Shown: positions 6,800 to 14,144, counted from the first letter of the stretch. The stretch is 16,517 bases of DNA from Chloroflexia bacterium (GCA_025928215.1 JAICJW010000038.1:1-16517), one strand, 5' to 3'. Numbers and translations: made by a program. The notes: generated by a model not told the origin, from the sequence alone.

Positions 6800-6818
6800 T
6801 TGACTCCGAACCGCGAAC
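6770..6818. repeat. Inverted repeat spanning the lplB/lplA junction
   Basis: GTTCGAAATTCGGAGT (6770-6785) and ACTCCGAACCGCGAAC (6803-6818) are complementary at 13 of 16 positions, with a 17-base loop that contains the ATGA stop/start overlap. The right arm holds two further GCGAAC units. It encodes the end of LplB and the start of LplA, neither of which is family-conserved. Confidence 0.6.
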
Positions 6819-7605
6819 CGCGAACGCCGAACTCGACGCCCGCTGGCGGTCGTACGACTGGCGACTCATTCCCGCCGTGCCGCGTGATCCAGCGATGAAT
6901 ATGGCGCTGGATGCGGTGCTTGCGGAGCGCGTCGGGGCGGGGAAACGGCCCGCGACCCTGTGGATCTGGGGATGGAATGCCCCGTGCGTCGTCCTCGGAC
7001 GCTTCCAGTCCGTGCGCAATGAGATTGATGAGGAAGAGGGGCGGGCGCTCGGCATCGGTTTCGTCCGGCGTATCACGGGCGGCGGGGCAATGTTCATCCA
7101 ACCGGGAGGGGCGATCACCTATTCCGTCATCGCGCCGGAAGCGCTCGTCGCGGGGATGAGTTTCGCGCAGTCATATGCCTTCCTCGATTCCTGGGCGGTG
7201 GACGGCCTGCGCGCCCTCGGCGTGGATGCGTTCTACGTGCCGCTGAACGACATCGCCTCCTCGACGGGCAAGATCGGCGGCGCGGCCCAGGCGCGGCGCG
7301 GTGGTGCCGTCCTCCACCACGCGACGATTGCCTGCGAACTCGATACGGAGAAGATGGCGCGCGTCCTGCGGATCGGGCGGGAGAAGTTGAGCGATAAGGG
7401 GATCGCCAGCGCGGCGAAACGCGTCTCCCCCCTCCGGCAGCAGACCGACCTCCCGCGTGACGCGATCATCGCCCGCCTCGTCGCCTCCTTCGCCGACCGC
7501 TACGGCCTCACGCCGGACACGGTCCACCCCGACGAAGAGGCCGAAGCCGCCCGCCGCGTCGCGGCGCAATTCGGCACGCGCGAGTGGTTGTATCTCTTGC
7601 CGTAG
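6796..7605 (+). CDS. lplA: Lipoate-protein ligase A, catalytic subunit
   Basis: A 269-residue protein of the BPL/LplA/LipB cofactor-transferase fold. It should activate lipoate with ATP and attach it to the lysine of lipoyl domains of 2-oxoacid dehydrogenases or GcvH in the cytoplasm. Motifs: MNMALDAVL (34-42), CVVLGRFQ (64-71), RRITGGGAMF (91-100) for the lipoyl-AMP site, and GKIGGAAQ with the expected active-site K159, followed by VLHHATI (172-178). It lacks the C-terminal accessory domain, which the preceding gene provides. An octanoyltransferase role (LipM-like) is possible for this fold, but LplB next door favours the ligase. The first dozen residues are repeat encoded, so the true start could be a little downstream. 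Confidence 0.88.
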   Translation: MIDSEPRTANAELDARWRSYDWRLIPAVPRDPAMNMALDAVLAERVGAGKRPATLWIWGWNAPCVVLGRFQSVRNEIDEEEGRALGIGFVRRITGGGAMFIQPGGAITYSVIAPEALVAGMSFAQSYAFLDSWAVDGLRALGVDAFYVPLNDIASSTGKIGGAAQARRGGAVLHHATIACELDTEKMARVLRIGREKLSDKGIASAAKRVSPLRQQTDLPRDAIIARLVASFADRYGLTPDTVHPDEEAEAARRVAAQFGTREWLYLLP

Positions 7606-7635
7606 GGATCAACCTCACCCCCGCCCATCACCTCA

Positions 7636-7665
7636 TTCGACAGCGCATTCCGCGCCACGTATACT
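7636..7665 (+). promoter_or_regulatory. Probable sigma70-type promoter of the liv operon
   Basis: TTCGAC (7636-7641) and TATACT (7660-7665) are 18 bases apart in the 169-base gap between lplA and the binding-protein gene. The leader would be about 100 bases. The rest of the gap holds a fragment resembling the CCTCACCCCC repeat (7614-7623) and a short CTCCCGGAGAG hairpin near 7726-7736. Confidence 0.45.
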
Positions 7666-7774
7666 ACCGTGCACTCCTGCTTTGGGGCGTTCCATACAGC
7701 ATGCATTGGGTATCCTTGACCCCTTCTCCCGGAGAGGCGGCAGGATTCTAAGGAATCGGAAAAGGGAGGAACTC

Positions 7775-9121
7775 GTGGTGCGACGTTCATTCTTGCCACT
7801 CGTGACGCTCATACTCGTCGGCTTCGTTCTCGCGGGATGTGGCGGCGGGAGCGCGGCGACGGCAACGTCCGCCAAGCCAACGACCGCCTCCGCTACGGCT
7901 GCCCCGACCACCGGAGCAGCAGCGGTATCATCCAGCGCGTCAAGCGCCGCGGTCACCCCCCGGCCAGCGGGCAGCAGCGCGGCGGGCACCACCGTTGCGG
8001 CGAGCGCGTCATCCGGCACGACCGCCGCGACGACGAGCGGCGGCACGATCAAGATCGGCATGATTACCTCGCTGACCGGCCCGTACAACCCGCTCGGCGG
8101 GTTCAACAAGCAGGCGGCGGATTTGCTCGTCAAGCAGATCAACGACGCGGGCGGCATTAATGGCGCGAAGATTGAACTCTCCATCGAGGACGATCAGAGC
8201 AACCCGAGCCAGGCGCTCACCGCCGTGAAGAAGCTGATCGCGAGCAACATCGTCGCCCTGATCGGCCCCGTCTTCAGTTCGAGTTGCGTCGCCATCCTCG
8301 ATGAGGTCGAGGCGGCGAAAATCCCGATGATCACGCAGTGTGCGGCGGATTCCGTCGTCACGCCGATCCGGCCCAATGTCTTCCTCGGCCCGCAATCCAC
8401 CCGGATCGCCGCCGACCAGTTGCTCGGCTACCTGAAGAGCGTAGGCAAGACGAAAATCGCCCTGATGCATGATTCGACGGAGTACGGCTCGCTCGGCGGG
8501 AGCATCATCAAGGCGGACGCCGCGAAATACGGCATCACGAGCGTGGATGAGCAATTGTACGAGTTGACCGCGACGACCTTCATCCCGCAACTGACGAAGA
8601 TCAAGAACGGCGACGCACAGGCGATCATCAGTTGGGGTTCCGGCGCGCCCGCCGTGACGATCACCAAGGAGTACAAACAGCTCGGTATCACCATCCCGCT
8701 CAGTTTCAGCGGCGCGCAGGCAAGCCCGCTCTTCCTCAAGCCCGCCGGTGATGCTGCCAATGGCCTCATCATTCAGTGCCAACTCGCGCCAATCGGCAAA
8801 TATCTGCCGGACAGCAACCCCGCCAAGCCGCTCATCACGAAGTTCGACGCCGATTTCATGGCGGCGTACAACACGCCGCCCGCGCAGTTCGCCTACAACA
8901 CCTACGACGCCATCCAACTCTTCGTCTCGGCGATCAAAAAGGCTGGCCCCGACCCGGCGAAGATCCGCGACGCCGTCGAGCAGACGCAAGGGTTCGTGAG
9001 CGTGGATGGCACCTTCAACTACTCCCCGACCGACCACACGGGCCTCGGTGCGGACGACATCTGGATCGCGCAAGTCACGAACGGCGCGCTCGTCCCGACG
9101 AAGTACGGCAACGGGAAGTAG
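7775..9121 (+). CDS. livK: Branched-chain amino acid type ABC transporter substrate-binding lipoprotein
   Basis: A protein of 448 residues from GTG 7775, or 447 from GTG 7778. Both sit behind AGGGAGGA (7763-7770) and no ATG is available. A signal peptide ends in the lipobox LAGC (Cys22), so it is a lipoprotein. A Ser/Thr/Ala-rich spacer of about 65 residues lifts the binding domain off the membrane. The type I periplasmic-binding fold starts at TIKIGMITSLTGPYNPLG, with INDAGGINGAKIEL, DDQSNPSQALTAVKKLI and VALIGPVFSS, all typical of LivJ/LivK (Peripla_BP_6). The ligand could be a branched-chain amino acid, another amino acid, urea or an aromatic acid; the sequence does not decide. It is the first gene of the importer and is followed by a strong hairpin. 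Confidence 0.92.
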   Translation: MVRRSFLPLVTLILVGFVLAGCGGGSAATATSAKPTTASATAAPTTGAAAVSSSASSAAVTPRPAGSSAAGTTVAASASSGTTAATTSGGTIKIGMITSLTGPYNPLGGFNKQAADLLVKQINDAGGINGAKIELSIEDDQSNPSQALTAVKKLIASNIVALIGPVFSSSCVAILDEVEAAKIPMITQCAADSVVTPIRPNVFLGPQSTRIAADQLLGYLKSVGKTKIALMHDSTEYGSLGGSIIKADAAKYGITSVDEQLYELTATTFIPQLTKIKNGDAQAIISWGSGAPAVTITKEYKQLGITIPLSFSGAQASPLFLKPAGDAANGLIIQCQLAPIGKYLPDSNPAKPLITKFDADFMAAYNTPPAQFAYNTYDAIQLFVSAIKKAGPDPAKIRDAVEQTQGFVSVDGTFNYSPTDHTGLGADDIWIAQVTNGALVPTKYGNGK

Positions 9122-9165
9122 TCAGTAGTCAGAACGGGGACAGAATCCTCTGACTACTGACTACT
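9117..9165 (+). repeat. Perfect 17-bp inverted repeat (hairpin) between livK and livG
   Basis: Positions 9117-9133 (AGTAGTCAGTAGTCAGA) pair perfectly with 9149-9165 (TCTGACTACTGACTACT) around a 15-base loop. Further CTGACTAC units continue to about 9173. The livK stop codon (9119-9121) lies inside the left arm. There is no T-run, so it is not a standard intrinsic terminator. It could stabilise the livK message or lower read-through into the transporter genes. Confidence 0.8.
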
Positions 9166-9187
9166 GACTACTGAGGAGCGCGACGAC

Positions 9188-9946
9188 ATGCTGACGATTG
9201 AGGGCATATCGAAGCGATTTGGCGGCGTGGCGGCGCTGACGGAGGTCAGCGTGACGGTGGAGCGCGGGCAATTGCTGGCGATCATCGGGCCGAATGGCGC
9301 GGGGAAATCCACGCTCTTCCAGACCATCGCCGGGCAGCACCGACCGGATGCGGGGCGCATCACCTTTCTCGGGCGGGAGATCACCGACCTTCAACCGTAT
9401 CAACGCGCTCAACGCGGTATCGCCATTGCCTTTCAGGATGTGCGGCTCTTTCCGGAGATGACTGTGCGGGAGAATGTGATGGTCGGCTGCCACACGAGCG
9501 GGCATCACGGTTTCTGGGATGCCGCGCTGCGCCTGCCGCGCTACTGGCGGGAGGAGGCGACGACGCGGGAGCGGGCGTGGGAACTCCTCGCTCGCGTCGG
9601 CATGGCGGACCTCGCCGATGTCGCGGCGGAAAGCCTGCCCTTCGGTCAGCAGCGCCGCGTGGCGATTGCCCGCGCCCTCGCGACGGAGCCGGCATTACTG
9701 CTGCTCGATGAACCGGCGGCGGGGTTGACGACGAACGAGCGCGGCGATCTCTCCCGCTTGATCCGCGCTATCGTCGCGTCCGGCGTAACCGTCGTCCTGA
9801 TTGAGCACGATGTCAGCCTCGTCATGGCACTCGCGGATCACGTCGTTGTGCTCGAATTCGGGCGGGTGATCGCCTCCGGCCCGCCCGCCGTGGTGCGGCG
9901 CGATCCAAAGGTCATCGAGGCATACATCGGCGCGGAGGTGGCATGA
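9188..9946 (+). CDS. livG: Branched-chain amino acid ABC transporter ATP-binding protein LivG
   Basis: A 252-residue cytoplasmic ATPase subunit. Walker A is GPNGAGKST (34-42), the Q-loop is AFQDVRLFPEMTVRENV, and the signature LPFGQQRRVAIARAL is the LivG-specific form. Walker B is LLLLDEPAAGL and the H-loop is IEHDVSLV. The insert between Q-loop and signature (CHTSGHHGFWDAALRLPRYW) is also usual for LivG. GAGGAG at 9172-9177 precedes the ATG by ten bases. The stop overlaps the next ATG as ATGA, so it is coupled to livF. Confidence 0.95.
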   Translation: MLTIEGISKRFGGVAALTEVSVTVERGQLLAIIGPNGAGKSTLFQTIAGQHRPDAGRITFLGREITDLQPYQRAQRGIAIAFQDVRLFPEMTVRENVMVGCHTSGHHGFWDAALRLPRYWREEATTRERAWELLARVGMADLADVAAESLPFGQQRRVAIARALATEPALLLLDEPAAGLTTNERGDLSRLIRAIVASGVTVVLIEHDVSLVMALADHVVVLEFGRVIASGPPAVVRRDPKVIEAYIGAEVA

Positions 9947-10794
9947 GGAACCTCACCCCCCGGCCCCCTCACCACGTGATGGAGAGGGGGAGCGAGAGGG
10001 ATGCGCTGCTTGAGGTGCGCGATCTGGCCGTGCGGTATGGGAGCGTCGAGGCGCTCAGAGGGGTGTCGCTTACCGTCATGCCGGGGGAGTTCGTGGCGAT
10101 TGTCGGGCCGAATGGGGCAGGCAAGAGCACACTCGTCAACGCCATCGCGGGACTCTTGCGCCCTGCACGCGGCACGATCACCTTCGCCGCGGAGCGGATC
10201 GGCGGCCTCTCCTCCGCAGCGGTCGTGCGGCGCGGCATCGCACAGGTGCCGGAAGGGCGGCAGGTCTTCAGCGATTTGAGCGTGGAGGACAATCTCCAAC
10301 TCGGCGCATATGGCCGCTACTTTCACTCGCCCTTCCTCGTGGACGGCTACGCGCGGCTACTCGGCGGGCGGCGGGCGATGCGGGCGGGTCTCGACCGCGT
10401 CTATGCGCTCTTCCCAGCACTCCACGCGCTGCGGCATCGCCCGGCGGGCACGCTCTCCGGCGGCGAGCAGCAGATGCTCGCCCTTGGCCGCGCCTTGATG
10501 AGCGAGGCGCGACTGCTGATGATTGACGAACTCTCGCTCGGTCTCGCGCCGATCATCGTGCGCGACATCGCCGCGCATTTGCGCACGCTCAACACGGAGG
10601 GCCTGACGGTGCTGCTCGTCGAGCAGAACGTTAATCTCGCCTTCGCGCTGGCGGCGCGCGTATATGTGTTGGAAAATGGCCGCGTGCGGACGGAAGGGAC
10701 GCCCGAAGCGCTCCGGAAGCAACCGGAAATCGAGCGCATCTACCTCGGCAGCCCGGTCGAGGGGGCGGCAATGGAGGCACAGCCCGATGAGTGA
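9943..10794 (+). CDS. livF: Branched-chain amino acid ABC transporter ATP-binding protein LivF
   Basis: A 283-residue partner ATPase of LivG. Walker A is GPNGAGKST (55-63). QVPEGRQVFSDLSVEDNL is the LivF hallmark. The signature is LSGGEQQMLALGRAL, Walker B is LLMIDELSLGLAP, and the H-loop region is LLVEQNVNLAF. LivF is usually about 235-240 residues. The surplus lies in an N-terminal MRNLTPRPPHHVMERGSE segment encoded by a palindromic repeat and in an insert around YFHSPFLVDGYARLLGGRRA. GGAGG at 9934-9938 sits close to the ATG at 9943; a second start at 9979 (MERGSERDALLEV) remains possible. It overlaps livH by eight bases. Confidence 0.95.
   Translation: MRNLTPRPPHHVMERGSERDALLEVRDLAVRYGSVEALRGVSLTVMPGEFVAIVGPNGAGKSTLVNAIAGLLRPARGTITFAAERIGGLSSAAVVRRGIAQVPEGRQVFSDLSVEDNLQLGAYGRYFHSPFLVDGYARLLGGRRAMRAGLDRVYALFPALHALRHRPAGTLSGGEQQMLALGRALMSEARLLMIDELSLGLAPIIVRDIAAHLRTLNTEGLTVLLVEQNVNLAFALAARVYVLENGRVRTEGTPEALRKQPEIERIYLGSPVEGAAMEAQPDE
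9951..9990 (+). repeat. Palindromic LTPRPP-type repeat at the 5' end of livF
   Basis: CCTCACCCCCCGGCCCCCTC (9951-9970) followed by GGAGAGGGGG. CCCCCTC at 9964-9970 pairs with GAGGGGG at 9984-9990, and the loop carries the palindrome CACGTG. It is read in the same frame (LTPRPP) as the copy at 5110. Confidence 0.75.
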
Positions 10795-11638
10795 GTTCGG
10801 CCAGTACCTCATCACGGGGATCGCGACGGGCGCGTCGTTCGCGCTCATCGCGCTCGGCTTCGTCGCGATCTACCGCGTCACGCATGTCGTCAATTTCGCG
10901 CAGGGCGCTTTCGCAATGCTCGGCGGCTACATCATGTCCAGCATGCTGGATCGCGCGCTGCCGGGGCCGCTCGCCGCCCTGTTCGCGATCCTGATCGTCG
11001 CCGCCATCGGCACGCTGATCGGCGTGATCGCGGTCGGCAAATCACGCCTGCCGATCATCGCCTCCCTGATGATTACGCTCGGCCTCTCGGTGCTGATCGA
11101 GGGCATCTGCTTACTGATCTGGGGTGACATTCCGACGACCTACGACGGCATCGGCACGGCGGCGATCTCGTTCGCCAATATCTTCATCCTGCCGCAGCAA
11201 GTGGCGGTCGTGGTGGCGGTGGCGATTGTCTTTCCCCTCTTCCAACTCTTCTTCGCGCATACCTATATCGGCAAGGCAGTGACGGCGTGCGCGCTCAATG
11301 CGCGGGCGGCGCAACTGGTCGGCATCAACCCGCGCGTAATGGCCTTCCTCGCCTTCGGCGTCGCGGCGGCGTGCGGTGCGCTCTCCGGCATCCTGACGAC
11401 ACCGCTCTCGCCGCTCACCTCGAATGCGGACATCAACATCGCCATCAATGGCTTCGCGGGGGCAATCGTCGGCGGGTTGATTAGCCCGGCAGGCGCGGTG
11501 ATCGGCAGCCTCGTCCTCGGCATCGCGCAGACGATGATGGCGGGTTACTTCGATCCCGCGTATCAACTCGTCGTCGCCCTGCTCGTGATGATCGCCGTCC
11601 TGATCGCCCGCCCCAACGGCCTCTGGCGCCGCGCATAA
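10787..11638 (+). CDS. livH: Branched-chain amino acid ABC transporter permease LivH
   Basis: A 283-residue integral membrane permease. The ATG at 10787 follows GGAGG (10773-10777) and overlaps the livF stop by eight bases. The family motif VNFAQGAFAMLGGY is at 35-48. Later features are GKAVTACALNARAAQLVGIN (the loop that contacts the ATPases), a Gly/Ala-rich helix, GFAGAIVGGLISPAGAVIGS and the usual RPNGLW end. Hydrophobic stretches fit eight or so helices. It should pair with LivM to form the channel. Length is normal for LivH. Confidence 0.95.
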   Translation: MSEFGQYLITGIATGASFALIALGFVAIYRVTHVVNFAQGAFAMLGGYIMSSMLDRALPGPLAALFAILIVAAIGTLIGVIAVGKSRLPIIASLMITLGLSVLIEGICLLIWGDIPTTYDGIGTAAISFANIFILPQQVAVVVAVAIVFPLFQLFFAHTYIGKAVTACALNARAAQLVGINPRVMAFLAFGVAAACGALSGILTTPLSPLTSNADINIAINGFAGAIVGGLISPAGAVIGSLVLGIAQTMMAGYFDPAYQLVVALLVMIAVLIARPNGLWRRA

Positions 11639-11647
11639 GTGAAACCG

Positions 11648-11766
11648 ATTGAACCGCAGCGGACGCAGAGGGGGCAGAGAGAACAATGAGAGGAAAACAG
11701 AACGGCTCCTTATCCTTCGGCCTTTCTCTGTATTTCTCCGCGTTCTCTGCGTCTCTGCGGTTCAAT
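11648..11766. repeat. Inverted repeat of an ACCGCAGAGACGCAGAG type between livH and livM
   Basis: The left arm ATTGAACCGCAGCGGACGCA (from 11648) and the right arm ending CTGCGTCTCTGCGGTTCAAT (11747-11766) are near-complementary, including the first 12 bases exactly. The core between is less conserved and includes TCTCCGCGTTCTCTGCG. It looks like a small non-coding mobile or palindromic element filling the 145-base gap. The livM ribosome binding site begins just beyond it. Confidence 0.65.
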
Positions 11767-11783
11767 GGTTTTCCGGAGGAGCG

Positions 11784-12827
11784 ATGACGGTGCGGCGGGG
11801 GGTGATTGGGGTGCTGGCGCTGGTGGCTGCGGTAATTGTGGCGCTATTGCCGCGTGCGCTGACGCCGGACAAGCGGGACATTGTCATCTTCATCGGCCTG
11901 TACACGATTGTCGGCGCGGGGCTGACGCTGCTGATGGGGTTCGCGGGGCAGGTGTCGCTCGGCCAGGGCGGCTTTTTCGCCGTCGGCGCGTATACTGTCG
12001 GGCTGCTGACCGCGAAGGCGCACTGGAACCCCTGGCTCGCGCTGATCGTCGCGCCGGTGGTGGCGATGGCGGCGGGCTACGTCGTCGGGCTACCGCTGCT
12101 GCGCCTGCGCGGGCATCATCTCGCCGTGGCGACACTCGCCTTCGGCATCATCGTCTATACCCTCCTGAATAACCTGCGCGGACTGACGGGCGGGCCAATT
12201 GGCCTCCACGGCATCACGCAGCCGCGTATCGGCGGCGCGGCGCTCAGCGGCGATCGTTTCTATGACGTCATCTGGATCGTCGCGGCCCTCTCACTCGTCA
12301 TCGCCGGGAACATCGTCCGCTCGCGACCGGGGCGCGCCTTGCGGGCAATCGCGCAGCATGAGGGGGCAGCGGAGTCGGTCGGCATCAATGTGCGGCGCTA
12401 TCGCCTGACGATCTTCGCCATCGCGGCGGCCTTCGCGGGGGCAGCGGGTGGCCTCTTCGCCAGTTACTTCAAGTTCCTCTCGCCGGATTCCTTCACCCCG
12501 ACACTCTCCATCCTTTTCCTGATCATCGTCGCGGTCGGCGGGCTAGGAAACGTCTATGGCGCGCTCGTCGGCTCCGCCGCTATCGTCTTGCTCACGGAAT
12601 TCCTCAAACGGCTCTCGACGCGTCCCGACGTGCCCGCCCGCGCGCCGGTCGTGCTGCAATCGCTCGTCTATGCCACCGTTCTCATTCTCATCATGCTCTT
12701 CATGTCGCGCGGTCTCCTCCCCGGCATCCAACAATTCGCCGGCACCCTGATCGCGCGTGCGAAAGGCAAAAGCGTTCTGGATACGCACCAGAACGAAGCC
12801 CCGGTCGGCGAACTCGCGGACGGGTAA
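11784..12827 (+). CDS. livM: Branched-chain amino acid ABC transporter permease LivM
   Basis: A 347-residue integral membrane permease. CCGGAGGAGCG directly before the ATG at 11784 fixes the start; the open frame extends upstream only through the inverted repeat. Family motifs: GQVSLGQGGFFAVGAY (55-70), LRGHHLAVATLAFGII, RALRAIAQHEGAAESVGIN with the ATPase-contacting loop, and AVGGLGNVYGALVGSA. The C-terminus ends in a hydrophilic tail of about 30 residues. It is the last gene of the importer; no clear terminator follows in the 29 bases before the HicB remnant. Confidence 0.95.
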   Translation: MTVRRGVIGVLALVAAVIVALLPRALTPDKRDIVIFIGLYTIVGAGLTLLMGFAGQVSLGQGGFFAVGAYTVGLLTAKAHWNPWLALIVAPVVAMAAGYVVGLPLLRLRGHHLAVATLAFGIIVYTLLNNLRGLTGGPIGLHGITQPRIGGAALSGDRFYDVIWIVAALSLVIAGNIVRSRPGRALRAIAQHEGAAESVGINVRRYRLTIFAIAAAFAGAAGGLFASYFKFLSPDSFTPTLSILFLIIVAVGGLGNVYGALVGSAAIVLLTEFLKRLSTRPDVPARAPVVLQSLVYATVLILIMLFMSRGLLPGIQQFAGTLIARAKGKSVLDTHQNEAPVGELADG

Positions 12828-12856
12828 GAGGTATCAAACCGGTTCGTCGCGTCGGT

Positions 12857-12982
12857 CTACGTAGCGTATGCGGCACTCACGTCAATCTCGATAGTCGGGA
12901 TATGTGGTGCAGCCGTCGCTATCGGCGGCTCAAAATGCAATTCTAGTGCCTCCCGAAGATTCTTTATTGCTGCTTCTTCGTT
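12857..12982 (-). pseudogene. Truncated HicB-family antitoxin remnant (C-terminal part)
   Basis: Read on the - strand, the 41 codons after the stop of the zinc-ribbon gene remain open and encode NEEAAIKNLREALELHFEPP, then a Pro/Ala-rich stretch and IEIDVSAAYAT before TAG. EEA..NLREALEL.FE is the conserved helix of HicB antitoxins. No start codon or N-terminal HicB strand is present, because the TAA of the neighbouring gene abuts the fragment. No HicA gene is adjacent. It is probably a relic left by a deletion or rearrangement. The remaining bases of this gap (12828-12856) show nothing recognisable. Confidence 0.6.
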
Positions 12983-13453
12983 TTACTGCGGATCGGTAGG
13001 TAATTCATCGTAATTGATCGGATAGCCCGCGAAGAGGCATTCCTGGCAGGTGGGGCCGAGATCAAATTGAGAGCGGCAGCGGGAGCAGAAACCGGCATAG
13101 TAGCCGAGGGCGAAGAGGCGCGCCGCCATCGGCTGAAGGGCCGCCCCGCTCGTCAGGTGGCGGCACTCCGCGACGAGAAGGGCCTCGATCTCCGGCGTGA
13201 GCGCGGCGGGGCGCGAGACATCGTAGCGGTTGCCGGACCGGTCGCTGATGCTGATCGTGCGGATCGCGGCACGGTCGTAGAAGGCTTCTAGGGAGGCCTG
13301 CCCCTCTTCGAGGGCGACAATCGCCGAGACGTACTGGATCGCGGCGGTGGCATCCGCTGCGGCCGGGACGAGGCGGCTGACGATCCGCAGCAGGCGGTTG
13401 GTCGCGCGGCGTTGCGGGTCCGGTCGTTCTTGCGCGGCCTCAACGTTCGGCAT
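12983..13453 (-). CDS. Zinc-ribbon protein of unknown function in the trp operon
   Basis: A 156-residue protein not recognised as a named family. The N-terminal two thirds looks helical (RRATNRLLRIVSRLVPAAADATAAIQYVSAIVALEEG), followed by a short strand-rich piece (TISISDRSGNRYDVS). The C-terminus has CSRC and CQEC nine residues apart (C123, C126, C136, C139), a likely zinc-binding site, then GYPINYDELPTDPQ. No membrane segment or signal is seen. The ATG at 13453 overlaps the trpF stop by 14 bases, so it is probably co-translated with trpF. Whether it is linked to tryptophan synthesis cannot be told from the sequence. Confidence 0.75.
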   Translation of the reverse strand: MPNVEAAQERPDPQRRATNRLLRIVSRLVPAAADATAAIQYVSAIVALEEGQASLEAFYDRAAIRTISISDRSGNRYDVSRPAALTPEIEALLVAECRHLTSGAALQPMAARLFALGYYAGFCSRCRSQFDLGPTCQECLFAGYPINYDELPTDPQ

Positions 13454-14144
13454 GACCCACCTCGGCCAGGGCACGCGCCGCACGGATGAACGCCTGAATC
13501 CGCGCGGCGTCCTTAATACCGGGCTGCCCCGCGACCTCCACGCCGCTCGCAACATCCACACCCCACGGGTGAACGGTGCGCACGGCGTCCGCGACATTCT
13601 CCGGCGTCAGCCCTCCCGCGAGCATAATGCGCTCCCCGGCAGCGAGCGCGGCGGCGAGCGCCCAGTCACCCGTTTGGCCCGTGCCGCCGTACTGCCCCGG
13701 TACGTGGGCATCGAGCAGCGGCGTGAGCGGCTGACCGAAGGGGCCGGGCGGCAGCGACCGCGCCGCGTGATGGAGCGCGTCGATACGTTCGCGCAGCGCA
13801 TCCGCGTCTTCGCCGGGCAGCGCCCGGATGGCCATCAGGAGCGGCACACCGAGCCGTTCGATCTCCGCCGCCCCCTCATCGCCGGAGAGTTGCACGAGAT
13901 CAAGCCCGCACCGCGCGACCGTCGCGGCGATCATCGCCGGATCGGCATTGACGAAGAGGCCGCTGACGAGCGGGTGCGGCCCCTCCCCCGCCCGCAAGGC
14001 GGCGATCATGTCCGCCGCTACTTCTGGCGCGATACAGCGTTTCGTGCCGGGCCAGAAGGTGAACCCGACGATCGCCGCGCCCGCCGCAGCCGCCGCCTGC
14101 GCGTCCACGAGCCGCCGCACGCCGCAGATCTTAACGACGGTCAC
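13440..14144 (-). CDS. trpF: Phosphoribosylanthranilate isomerase TrpF
   Basis: A 234-residue TIM-barrel enzyme converting N-(5-phosphoribosyl)anthranilate to CdRP in tryptophan synthesis. The GTG at 14144 follows AAGGGGGA and begins VTVVKICGVR with the catalytic Cys. The catalytic Asp lies in LLDAHVPGQYGGTG, and phosphate-binding loops are LAGGLTPENV and DVASGVE..PGIKD. Two usual motifs are altered: GFTFWPGTKRCI (normally ...SPR) and QLSGDE (normally QLHG). The start overlaps the trpC stop by 14 bases, so translation is coupled. It could be extended upstream, but only into trpC. Confidence 0.93.
   Translation of the reverse strand: MTVVKICGVRRLVDAQAAAAAGAAIVGFTFWPGTKRCIAPEVAADMIAALRAGEGPHPLVSGLFVNADPAMIAATVARCGLDLVQLSGDEGAAEIERLGVPLLMAIRALPGEDADALRERIDALHHAARSLPPGPFGQPLTPLLDAHVPGQYGGTGQTGDWALAAALAAGERIMLAGGLTPENVADAVRTVHPWGVDVASGVEVAGQPGIKDAARIQAFIRAARALAEVGHAER

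Noticed and set aside
7457..7774. Upstream extension of the binding protein into lplA
   Set aside because: It would bury the signal peptide and lipobox. GTG 7775 or 7778 has a ribosome binding site.
8009..9073. 354-codon antisense frame opposite the binding protein
   Set aside because: Complement of a clear periplasmic-binding protein. It is rich in Arg, Asp and Glu without domain signs.
9117..9165. Rho-independent terminator after livK
   Set aside because: The stem is strong but there is no T-run, and livG follows closely in the same operon.
11649..11783. N-terminal extension of LivM
   Set aside because: The extra 45 codons are encoded by the inverted repeat, and a strong ribosome binding site stands directly before ATG 11784.
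11995..12000. TATACT inside livM as a promoter
   Set aside because: It encodes part of the conserved GAYT segment and has no gene start nearby. It shows that the six-base word alone is not specific.
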